Below, piece after piece: positions 50,501-60,290 of a DNA stretch of 64,000 nt (its first letter is position 1; every line of letters starts with the position of its first letter). Source of the DNA: Astropecten irregularis (Eukaryota; Echinodermata; Asteroidea; Paxillosida; Astropectinidae); the NCBI GenBank assembly GCA_963971285.1, contig OZ020258.1, positions 7,646,614-7,710,613 on the forward strand, given 5' to 3'. The notes beneath the pieces are model-generated. The model did no database searches, had not been told where the DNA came from, and saw only the letters and a list, made by a program, of their open reading frames with translations. A program made the position numbers and the translations under genes.

Positions 50501-53500
50501 CATGACAAGTTGATTGGCATTTTTCTTGCTCGAAATGGTTCCTGGTACACACATGTAGTCATAGCTAACTATGAGGAAGAAAGCGCGCATTTCTGAAAAA
50601 AGTCGGTTTTGGTTCAAAATTGAAAAAAAACTGCTGTGGGGGACCACATCGGTTTTTCTGAAATTTCACTCACTAACAAAATGGCCTCAAATGACACCAA
50701 AATCCTTCCATGACAAGTTGATTGGCATTTTTCTTGCTCGAAATGGTTCCTGGTAGTCATAGCTAACTATGAGGAAGGTAGCGCGCATTTCTGAAGAAAG
50801 TCGGTTTTGGGCCAAAATTGAAAAAAGCTACTGCGGGGGACCACATGGAATTTTCTGAAATTAGACTGACTACCAAAATGGCCTCAAATTACACCAAAAT
50901 CCTTCCATGACAAGTTGATTGGCATTTTTCTTGCTGGGAATGGTTCCTGGTAGTCATAGCTAGCTATGAGGAAGGTAGCGCGCATTTCTGAAAAAAGTCG
51001 GTTTTGGGCCAAAATTGAAAAAAGCTACTGCGGGGGACCACATGGAATTTTCTGAAATTTGACTGACTACCAAAATGGCCTCAAATTACACCAACATCTT
51101 TCCATGACAAGTTGATTTGCATTTTTCTTGCTGGGAATGGTTCCTGGTAGTCATAGCTAGTTATGAGGAAGGTAGCGCGCATTTCTGAAAAAAGTCGGTT
51201 TTTGGCCAAAATTGAAAAAAGCTACTGCGGGGGACCACATGGAATTTTCTGAAATTTGACTGACTACAAAAATGGCCTCAAATTACACCAAAATCCTTCC
51301 ATGACAAGTTGATTGGCATTTTTCTTGCTCGAAATAGTTCCTGGTAGTCATAGCTAACTATGAGGAAGATAGCGCGCTTTTCTGAAAAAAGTCGGTTTTG
51401 GGTCAAACGGAAAAAAACTGATGTGGGGGACCACATCGGTTTTTCTGAAATTTCACTCACTAACAAAATGGCCTCAAATTACACCAAAATCCTTCCATGA
51501 CAAGTTGATTGGCATTTTTCTTGCTCGAAATGGTTCCTGGTAGTCATAGCTAACTATGAGGAAGGTAGCGCGCATTTCTGAAAAAAGTCGGTTTTGGGCC
51601 AAAATTAAAAAAAGCTACTGCGGGGGACCACATGGAATTTTCTGAATTTTGACTGACTACCAAAATGGCCTCAAATTACACCAAAATCCTTCCATGACAA
51701 GTTGATTGGCATTTTTCTTGCTCGAAATGGTTCCTGGTAGTCATAGCTAACTATGAGGAAGGTAGCGCGCATTTCTGAAAAAAGTCGGTTTTGGGCCAAA
51801 ATTGAAAACAGCTACTGCGGGGGACCACATGGAATTTTCTGAATTTTGACTGACTACCAAAATGGCCTCAAATTACACCAAAATCCTTCCATGACAAGTT
51901 GATTGGCATTTTTCTTGCTCGAAATGGTTCCTTGTAGTCATAGCTAACTATGAGGAAGGTAGCGCGCATTTTTGAAAAAAGTCGGTTTTGGGTCAAAATT
52001 GAAAAAAACTGATGTGGGGGACCACATCGGTTTTTCTGAAATTTCACTCACTAACAAAATGGCCTCAAATTACACCAAAATCCTTCCATGACAAGTTGAT
52101 TGGCATTTTTCTTGCTCGAAATGGTTCCTGGTAGTCATAGCTAACTATGAGGAAGATAGCGCGCTTTTCTGAAAAAAGTCGGTATTGGGTCAAACGGAAA
52201 AAAACTGATGTGGGGGACCACATCGGTTTTTCTGAAATTTCACTCACTAACAAAATGGCCTCAAATTACACCAAAATCCTTCCATGACAAGTTGATTGGC
52301 ATTTTTCTTGCTCGAAATGGTTCCTGGTACACACATGTAGTCATAGCTAACTATGAGGAAGAAAGCGCGCATTTCTGAAAAAAGTCGGTTTTGGTTCAAA
52401 ATTGAAAAAAACTGCTGTGGGGGACCACATCGGTTTTTCTGAAATTTCACTCACTAACAAAATGGCCTCAAATTACACCAAAATCCTTCCATGACAAGTT
52501 GATTGGCATTTTTCTTGCTCGAAATGGTTCCTGGTAGTCATAGCTAACTATGAGGAAGGTAGCGCGCATTTCTGAAGAAAGTCGGTTTTGGGCCAAAATT
52601 GAAAAAAGCTACTGCGGGGGACCACATGGAATTTTCTGAAATTTGACTGACTACCAAAATGGCCTCAAATTACACCAAAATCCTTCCGTGACAAGTTGAT
52701 TGGCATTTTTCTTGCTAGGAATGGTTCCTGGTAGTCATAGCTAGCTATGAGGAAGGTAGCGCGCATTTCTGAAAAAAGTCGGTTTTGGGCCAAAATTGAA
52801 AAAAGCTACTGCGGGGGACCACATGGAATTTTCTGAAATTTTACTGACTACCAAAATGGCCTCAAATTACACCAACATCTTTCCATGACAAGTTGATTGG
52901 CATTTTTCTTGCTGGGAATGGTTCCTGGTAGTCATAGCTAGCTATGAGGAAGGTAGCGCGCATTTCTGAAAAAAGTCGGTTTTGGTTAAAAATTGAAAAA
53001 AACTGCTGTGGGGGACCACATCGGTTTTTCTGAAATTTCACTCACTAACAAAATGGCCTCAAATTACATCAAAATCCTTCCATGACAAGTTGATTGGCAT
53101 TTTTCTTGCTCGAAATGGTTCCTGGTAGTCATAGCTAACTATGAGGAAGGTAGCGCGCATTTCTGAAGAAAGTCGGTTTTGGGCCAAAATTGAAAAAAGC
53201 TACTGCGGGGGACCACATGGAATTTTCTGAAATTTGACTGACTACCAAAACGGCCTCAAATTACACCAAAATCCTTCCATGACAAGTTGATTGGCATTTT
53301 TCTTGCTCGAAATGGTTCCTGGTAGTCATAGCTAACTATGAGGAAGGTAGCGCGCATTTCTGAAAAAAGTCAGTTTTTGGGAAAAAATTGAAAAAACTCA
53401 TGTGGGGGACCACATAAAATTTTTGAAGTTTCAGTCACGAACAAAATGGCCTCAAATTACACCAAAATCCTTCCATGACAAGTTGATTGGCATTTTTCTT

Positions 53501-56500
53501 GTTCGAAATGGTTCCTGGTAGTCATAGCGACCTATGAGGAAGATAGCGCGCATTTCTGAAAAAAGTCAGTTTTTCGGCAAAAATCGAAAAAACTCATGTG
53601 GGGGACCACATAAAATTTTTGAAGTTTCAGTCACGAACAAAATGGCCTCAAATTACACAAAAAACCTTGCATGACAAGTTGATTGGCATTTTTCTTGTTC
53701 GAAATGGTTCCTGGTAGTCATAGCGACCTATGAGGAAGATAGCGCGCATTTCTGAAAAAAGTCAGTTTTGGGGCAAAAATTGAAAAAACTCATGTGGGGG
53801 ACCACATAGAATTTTTGAAGTTTCAGTCACGAACAAATGGCCTCAAATTACACAAAACTCATTGCATGACAAGTTGATTGGCATTTTTTTGTTCGAAATG
53901 GTTCCTGGTAGTCATAGCTACCTGTGAGGAAGATAGCGCGCATTTCTGAAAAAAGTCAGTTTTTCGGCAAAAATCGAAAAAACTCATGTGGGGGACCACA
54001 TAAAATTTTTGAAGTTTCAGTCACGAACAAAATGGCCTCAAATTACACCAAAATCCTTCCATGACAAGTTGATTGGCATTTTTCTTGCTCGAAATGGTTC
54101 CTGGTAGTCATAACGAACTATGAGGAAGGTAGCGCGCATTTCTGAAAAAAGTCGGTTTTGGGCCAAAATTGCAAAAAGCTACTGCGGGGGACCACATGGA
54201 ATTTTCTGAATTTTGACTGACTACCAAAATGGCCTCAAATTACACCAAAATCCTTCCATGACAAGTTGATTGGCATTTTCCTTGCTGGGAATGGTTCCTG
54301 GTAGTCATAGCTAGCTATGAGGAAGGAAGCGCGCATTTCTGAAAAAAGTCAGTTTTGGGCCAAAATTGAAAACAGCTACTGCGGGGGACCACATGGAATT
54401 TTCTGAATTTTGACTGACTACCAAAATGGCCTCAAATTACACCAAAATCCTTCCATGACAAGTTGATTGGCATTTTTCTTGCTCGAAATGGTTCCTGGTA
54501 GTCATAGCTAACTATGAGGAAGGTAGCGCGCATTTTTGAAAAAAGTCGGTTTTGGGTCAAAATTGAAAAAAACTGATGTGGGGGACCACATCGGTTTTTC
54601 TGAAATTTCACTCACTAACAAAATGGCCTCAAATTACACCAAAATCCTTCCATGACAAGTTGATTGGCATTTTTCTTGCTCGAAATGGTTCCTGGTAGTC
54701 ATAGCTAACTATGAGGAAGATAGCACGCTTTTCTGAAAAAAGTCGGTATTGGGTCAAACGGAAAAAAACTGATGTGGGGGACCACATCGGTTTTTCTGAA
54801 ATTTCACTCACTAACAAAATGGCCTCAAATTACACCAAAATCCTTCCATGACAAGTTGATTGGCATTTTTCTTGCTCGAAATGGTTCCTGGTACACACAT
54901 GTAGTCATAGCTAACTATGAGGAAGAAAGCGCGCATTTCTGAAAAAAGTCGGTTTTGGTTCAAAATTGAAAAAAACTGCTGTGGGGGACCACATCGGTTT
55001 TTCTGAAATTTCACTCACTAACAAAATGGCCTCAAATTACACCAAAATCCTTCCATGACAAGTTGATTGGCATTTTTCTTGCTCGAAATGGTTCCTGGTA
55101 GTCATAGCTAACTATGAGGAAGGTAGCGCGCATTTCTGAAGAAAGTCGGTTTTGGGCCAAAATTGAAAAAAGCTACTGCGGGGGACCACATGGAATTTTC
55201 TGAAATTTGACTGACTACCAAAATGGCCTCAAATTACACCAAAATCCTTCCATGACAAGTTGATTGGCATTTTTCTTGCTAGGAATTGTTCCTGGTAGTC
55301 ATAGCTAGCTATGAGGAAGGTAGCGCGCATTTCTGAAAAAAGTCGGTTTTGGGCCAAAATTGAAAAAAGCTACTGCGGGGGACCACATGGAATTTTCTGA
55401 AATTTTACTGACTACTAAAATGGCCTCAAATTACACCAACATCTTTCCATGACAAGTTGATTGGCATTTTTCTTGCTGGGAATGGTTCCTGGTAGTCATA
55501 GCTAGCTATGAGGAAGGTAGCGCGCATTTCTGAAAAAAGTCGGTTTTGGTTAAAAATTGAAAAAAACTGCTGTGGGGGACCACATCGGTTTTTCTGAAAT
55601 TTCACTCACTAACAAAATGGCCTCAAATTACATCAAAATCCTTCCATGACAAGTTGATTGGCATTTTTCTTGCTCGAAATGGTTCCTGGTAGTCATAGCT
55701 AACTATGAGGAAGGTAGCGCGCATTTCTGAAGAAAGTCGGTTTTGGGCCAAAATTGAAAAAAGCTACTGCGGGGGACCACATGGAATTTTCTGAAATTTG
55801 ACTGACTACCAAAACGGCCTCAAATTACACCAAAATCCTTCCATGACAAGTTGATTGGCATTTTTCTTGCTCGAAATGGTTCCTGGTAGTCATAGCTAAC
55901 TATGAGGAAGGTAGCGCGCATTTCTGAAAAAAGTCAGTTTTTGGGAAAAAATTGAAAAAACTCATGTGGGGGACCACATAAAATTTTTGAAGTTTCAGTC
56001 ACGAACAAAATGGCCTCAAATTACACCAAAATCCTTCCATGACAAGTTGATTGGCATTTTTCTTGTTCGAAATGGTTCCTGGTAGTCATAGCGACCTATG
56101 AGGAAGATAGCGCGCATTTCTGAAAAAAGTCAGTTTTTCGGCAAAAATCGAAAAAACTCATGTGGGGGACCACATAAAATTTTTGAAGTTTCAGTCACGA
56201 ACAAAATGGCCTCAAATTACACAAAAAACCTTGCATGACAAGTTGATTGGCATTTTTCTTGTTCGAAATGGTTCCTGGTAGTCATAGCGACCTATGAGGA
56301 AGATAGCGCGCATTTCTGAAAAAAGTCAGTTTTGGGGCAAAAATCGAAAAAACTCATGTGGGGGACCACATAGAATTTTTGAAGTTTCAGTCACGAACAA
56401 ATGGCCTCAAATTACACAAAACTCATTGCATGACAAGTTGATTGGCATTTTTTTGTTCGAAATGGTTCCTGGTAGTCATAGCTACCTGTGAGGAAGATAG

Positions 56501-57756
56501 CGCGCATTTCTGAAAAAAGTCAGTTTTTCGGCAAAAATCGAAAAAACTCATGTGGGGGACCACATAAAATTTTTGAAGTTTCAGTCACGAACAAAATGGC
56601 CTCAAATTACACCAAAATCCTTCCATGACAAGTTGATTGGCATTTTTCTTGCTCGAAATGGTTCCTGGTAGTCATAGCTAACTATGAGGAAGGTAGCGCG
56701 CATTTCTGAAAAAAGTCGGTTTTGGGCCAAAATTAAAAAAAGCTACTGCGGGGGACCACATGGAATTTTCTGAATTTTGACTGACTACCAAAATGGCCTC
56801 AAATTACACCAAAATCCTTCCATGACAAGTTGATTGGAATTTTCCTTGCTGGGAATGGTTCCTGGTAGTCATAGCTAGCTATGAGGAAGGTAGCGCGCAT
56901 TTCTGAAAAAAGTCAGTTTTGGGCCAAAATTGAAAACAGCTACTGCGGGGGACCACATGGAATTTTCTGAATTTTGACTGACTACCAAAATGGCCTCAAA
57001 TTACACCAAAATCCTTCCATGACAAGTTGATTGGCATTTTTCTTGCTCGAAATGGTTCCTGGTAGTCATAGCTAACTATGAGGAAGGTAGCGCGCATTTT
57101 TGAAAAAAGTCGGTTTTCGGTCAAAATTGAAAAAAACTGATGTGGGGGACCACATCGGTTTTTCTGAAATTTCACTCACTAACAAAATGGCCTCAAATTA
57201 CACCAAAATCCTTCCATGACAAGTTGATTGGCATTTTTCTTGCTCGAAATGGTTCCTGGTAGTCATAGCTAACTATGAGGAAGGTAGTGGCATTTCTGAA
57301 AAAAGTCGGTTTTGGGCCAAAATTGAAAACAGCTACTGCGGGGGACCACATGGAATTTTCTGAATTTTGACTGACTACCAAAATGGCCTCAAATTACACC
57401 AAAATCCTTCCATGACAAGTTGATTGGCATTTTTCTTGCTCGAAATGGTTCCTGGTAGTCATAGCTAACTATGAGGAAGGTAGCGCGCATTTTTGAAAAA
57501 AGTCGGTTTTGGGTCAAAATTGAAAAAAACTGATGTGGGGGACCACATCGGTTTTTCTGAAATTTCACTCACTAACAAAATGGCCTCAAATTACACCAAA
57601 ATCCTTCCATGACAAGTTGATTGGCATTTTTCTTGCTCGAAATGGTTCCTGGTAGTCATAGCTAACTATGAGGAAGATAGCGCGCATTTCTGAAAAAAGT
57701 CGGTTTGGGGCCAAAATTGAAAAAAAACTGCTGTGGGGGACCACATCGGTTTTTCT
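26560..57756. repeat. Satellite zone 2: mixed A/B/C higher-order repeats
   Basis: Subtypes alternate in a fixed order within multi-kilobase units. Offsets read from matching diagnostic variants include 602 bp (27.12-28.32 kb), 2369 bp (copies starting near 29.5, 31.9 and 34.25 kb), 2774 and 2970 bp (near 35.3, 38.1 and 41.1 kb; the two lengths differ by one monomer), 2186 bp (near 48.3 and 50.5 kb) and 2564 bp (43.75 to 46.3 kb; 52.07 to 54.6 kb). Longer-range copies lie 6126, 8312, 8496 and 10876 bp apart. Short runs of 2-5 subtype A monomers recur as cassettes within these units. Confidence 0.88.
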
Positions 57757-58082
57757 TAATGTCTTCTTATCCTGTAAGATATCTGTTGTGAGGCTTAAGG
57801 ATATGGAAACTGCTACAGGGCTAATTATGTGAGACATGTGATACTATGGATCTCACAAAGCACGCTACATGTAGATAGTTGGACACGTACGGGAGTCAGA
57901 CTCAAAATGAGTAGTTTTTGTCAATTATCCTACATACATGACACCATTGAACACCGTGCTGAGTAATTTATTCACAAATTTTCAAGTTACTTTCATTTGA
58001 GGGGTCGGAAATTGTCTTGGTGGTTATTTCAGTAAACAACTTTGGAGCCCTTGAAGGCCTCTACAACCGGTTATGTCAAAAT
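57757..58082. other. Low-copy sequence right of the satellite
   Basis: The array stops inside a subtype C monomer after GGACCACATCGGTTTTTCT. The following sequence has no repeat or exon that I can support. Confidence 0.45.
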
Positions 58083-58225
58083 GGGAGACTTTTGGAGAAC
58101 CAGTCTTCAAGTCAACAGCGCATGTGCAGGCACGAGCACCCAATTCAACATGCGCATACTCACAATTGCGCAAGCATGGTTTGCGCGGGCGCTGTTGACT
58201 CAAGACTGATTCTCCAAAGTCTTCC
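58083..58225. mobile_element. Short foldback element (143 bp)
   Basis: GGGAGACTTTTGGAGAACC at the left and GATTCTCCAAAGTCTTCC at the right are imperfect inverted repeats. The arms continue with AGTCAACAGCGC on the left and its inverse GCGCTGTTGACT on the right, about 37 bp in all. No clear target duplication. Confidence 0.7.
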
Positions 58226-58531
58226 ATCGTTAAAATGCAGTAATGAAGTGTTCTACTCACCGATCAAATCTTTCTTGTGAGGCAGTTCCTGGACTTTATC
58301 ACTGTCTTCATCTTCAAAAGAGCTTATGGATTTTTAGCAAGGCCTACCAATCAGGAATAATGAAAAACAGAAAAAATTGAAGGTGGTCAATGGAGAAAAT
58401 GTATGGTAAACTAGGTGTAATTAAGGCCACTGATTGTAGCTTAAACCACTTTTGTAAAGTTAGTCACCTAAATACCTTGGTGGTGGTAACAGTCCTCTTG
58501 AATATTAAGGTTACAATTGTTGAAACTTGGC
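58226..58531. other. Spacer, nothing recognised
   Basis: Low-copy non-coding sequence between a foldback and a MITE. Confidence 0.4.
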
Positions 58532-58890
58532 AGGGCTTTTATCATACATGTACTTTGGTAAGAAACCAAAGCAGAAATGTTCACAGATTTCATGTATAAC
58601 TCAGTTACAGGGTATGACGATGGTAGTGGTAGAAACATGTATACCATTAATATGGTATATATATAAAGAAATTGGTAAAACAACGACCAAAAATCTTTTT
58701 GATCTTTTAAAAGATCAAAAATAAAAGATAAAAGACTTAAAGTAATACTGTGGCTGTATTTTTCTCAGGAAGTGGGCACTGCACATGCCGTAAGGGACTG
58801 AAATTTTCACAAAAGACTGTTAAGTATCTGTCTTGATGTTTTTGCCCATAATTTGTATTTCTTTGATAAAAACCACTTTATGATATTACC
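58532..58890 (+). mobile_element. TTAA-type MITE family 1, diverged copy
   Basis: Aligns with 11945-12306 over its length, including AGAAACCAAAGCAGAAATGT, AAAACAACGACCAAAAATCT, the AAAGATCAAAA block and AGTGGGCACTG. The left terminus has a small insertion and the right reads TGATATTACC then ATTAAA. It is older than the copies at 7208 and 11945. Confidence 0.82.
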
Positions 58891-58895
58891 ATTAA

Positions 58896-59533
58896 AGCCA
58901 TTATCTGCTTAGGTGGCCTAACCTACACTATCACCAAATGTTCCACAAAAGAAGAGTTAGAAATAAATGTGTAAGAAGAGAGTTACCATGATTAACAAAC
59001 CTCATGCAAACTGCTGATAGTCGTATCCTTGTTTTATCAGAGCAAGCTTAATATTGCCGGGTGTTTTTAGTTCCGAGGCAAAGATTAGATAAGGACAGAG
59101 AAACAACAAATGGCACTCAACACGCATGCAACGTAAATAACTGCACTGCACACGGGTACACTCATGCACTGTCGACTCCCTGCACTAGAAAATGCTGGCA
59201 AGATTGTCACACATTATTTTGTCTCAGCGAACACACTAACACAGTGTTTTGAATTGTGCTATTGTTCCAAAGGGAGCGTCGGTAAAATATTCCAAGTGCT
59301 TTTGGAATAAGAAAAGGGCTATTTTAAACCTCAATCCTGGCTGCGAGTTGTTCTAAGTTGCTCACGATGAAGACAACATAGCTAGTGACAAGTAACTTAG
59401 TGTGTTGTCAACTTGTCATTCACTGACTGTCAGACAGCTTTTAAAATCTACTGCAAAAAAGCTACAAAAATACTTCGTCCTGAGCTAAAAATGTATTCAA
59501 GATAATCTATAGTCAACCCAAGACCAATCTCAC
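58896..59533. other. Low-copy stretch, nothing firmly recognised
   Basis: No repeats. If the first exon proposed at 59534-59633 is real, this would be the start of its first intron. Confidence 0.4.
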
Positions 59534-59633
59534 CTGGAAATTGCCAGATCTGCTTCGTCCTGGGCAAGAAAGGAGACACCAATTTTTTCTCAATTTTTTT
59601 TGTGCTGTTCTCCCACATGGCAGTGGTGTCCAT
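59534..59633 (-). CDS. Possible first coding exon of an unidentified gene (partial, speculative)
   Basis: On the minus strand an ATG at 59633 sits in a good initiation context (CACAAGATGGAC, A at -3 and G at +4). It opens a frame reading MDTTAMWENSTKKIEKKLVS and on to TKQIWQFPG, where CCAG is followed by GTGAG, a strong 5' splice donor. The exon would be 100 nt. The frame continues to a stop at 59448 if unspliced (61 codons). The peptide is non-repetitive, but no domain is recognisable. Immediately upstream on the minus strand lie three copies of a 20-bp motif that could be promoter elements. No downstream exon can be identified by eye, so this remains a guess. Confidence 0.25.
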
Positions 59634-59650
59634 CTTGTGAAAGTTTGTTT

Positions 59651-59820
59651 ACAAAATAGCGCCCTCATTGGTCAGTGTTTTATATCAGGTTTTTTTAATC
59701 ATTAGTGGACTAACAAAATAGCGCCCTCATTGAGTCGGATTTTCCATTTATAAGTTTTTCCATGAGTTTTTCTTATAATCAAAATCCACAAGGGGAACTG
59801 ACAAAATAGCGCCCTCATTG
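59651..59820. repeat. Three direct copies of a 20-bp motif
   Basis: ACAAAATAGCGCCCTCATTG occurs exactly at 59651-59670, 59713-59732 and 59801-59820, separated by unrelated sequence of 42 and 68 bp. Exact conservation between non-identical spacers suggests a binding site or short insertion footprints rather than a tandem repeat. Confidence 0.85.
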
Positions 59821-60151
59821 GGTCGCCTGTTTTGATACGGCTTTTTAATTAATATATTCGTGAAATAACCACAAGGGAAACTGACTGAGTTATTTTAAGT
59901 CATTGAAAAGTGAACAAAGAAAAATTGACTGGAGCGGGATTCGAACCGGCGACCTCCTGAATACCACGAATATATTAATTAAAAAGCCGTATCCTCTTTG
60001 AGTGATCCCCCATGTGCCGTTCCCAGGTTGCAGCATTGTTGCGTGTATCATTGAAACGATCCCTGGGGTGTGGCGGTGTGTGCGTGGTTTTATGGCTTCT
60101 GACTGCCAAACGAACAAAGATAGTTGACTATTGGGGTCACCACCAACATAG

Positions 60152-60224
60152 GGCTGGATGGCTCAGTTGGTAGAGCGCCTGTACGGTATTCAGGAGGTCG
60201 CCGGTTCGAATCCCGCTCCAGTCA
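60152..60224 (+). tRNA. Well-formed tRNA-like gene, GGT at anticodon position; probably SINE head or pseudo-tRNA
   Basis: The 73-nt cloverleaf fits standard numbering exactly. The acceptor GGCTGGA pairs with TCCAGTC (one G-T pair). The D arm is GCTC/GAGC with the loop AGTTGGTA. The anticodon stem CCTGT/TCAGG has a T-T mismatch at 31-39. The variable loop is AGGTC. The T arm is GCCGG/CCCGC with one C-C mismatch and the loop TTCGAAT. The discriminator is A. The A box TGGCTCAGTTGG and B box GGTTCGAATCC match consensus perfectly. The anticodon loop reads ACGGTAT, putting GGT (Thr) at 34-36. Position 33 is C instead of the near-universal U, and animal tRNA-Thr normally uses AGT, not GGT. It is probably transcribable by Pol III but not a decoding tRNA. 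Confidence 0.65.
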
Positions 60225-60225
60225 A

Positions 60226-60230
60226 TTTTT
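60226..60230 (+). terminator. Pol III terminator (T5)
   Basis: A run of five T begins two bases after the tRNA-like 3' end, as expected for RNA polymerase III termination. The copy at 1591 has only three T at the same place. Confidence 0.6.
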
Positions 60231-60290
60231 CTTTGTTCACTTTTCAATGACTTAAAATAACTCAGTCAGTTTCCCTTGTGGTTATTTCAC

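Larger units (their letters stand above)
14998..57756. repeat. Large satellite array, 195-205 bp monomer, ~218 copies
   Basis: The monomer begins ATGGCCTCAAATTACACC, then CCATGACAAGTTGATTGGCA, GAAATGGTTCCTGGTAGTCA, a CATAG-4-CTATG dyad, GAGGAAG, the GCGCGC block, GAAAAAAGTC and GGGGGACCACAT. Three subtypes are set by the last third. A has TCATGTGGGGGACCACATAA then TTTTTGAAGTTTCAGTCACG. B has CTACTGCGGGGGACCACATG then GAATTTTCTGAAATTTGACT. C has ATGTGGGGGACCACATCGG then TTTCACTCACTAAC. The array is uninterrupted by any other element. Reading frames of 60-90 codons recur on both strands but always end within a monomer or two, so there is no coding evidence. A centromeric or heterochromatic role is possible but unproven. 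Confidence 0.97.

Noticed and set aside
15004-57381. Dozens of 60-90 codon frames on both strands, such as MLVSEISEKP..., MFVTETSKIL... and MRKIARISEK...
   Set aside because: They are the same satellite monomer read in different frames, each ending within one or two monomers. Both strands are equally open and there is no gene structure.
14998-57756. CRISPR-like array
   Set aside because: There is no alternation of short identical repeats with unique spacers. The whole 196-bp monomer is repeated and the context is eukaryotic.
14998-57756. Calling the array a centromere
   Set aside because: The monomer length and HOR structure are compatible, but sequence alone cannot show centromeric histone or genomic abundance. 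Kept only as a hypothesis.
59061-59252. 63-codon cysteine-containing frame as a small secreted peptide
   Set aside because: No signal peptide, irregular cysteines, and no splice or promoter evidence.
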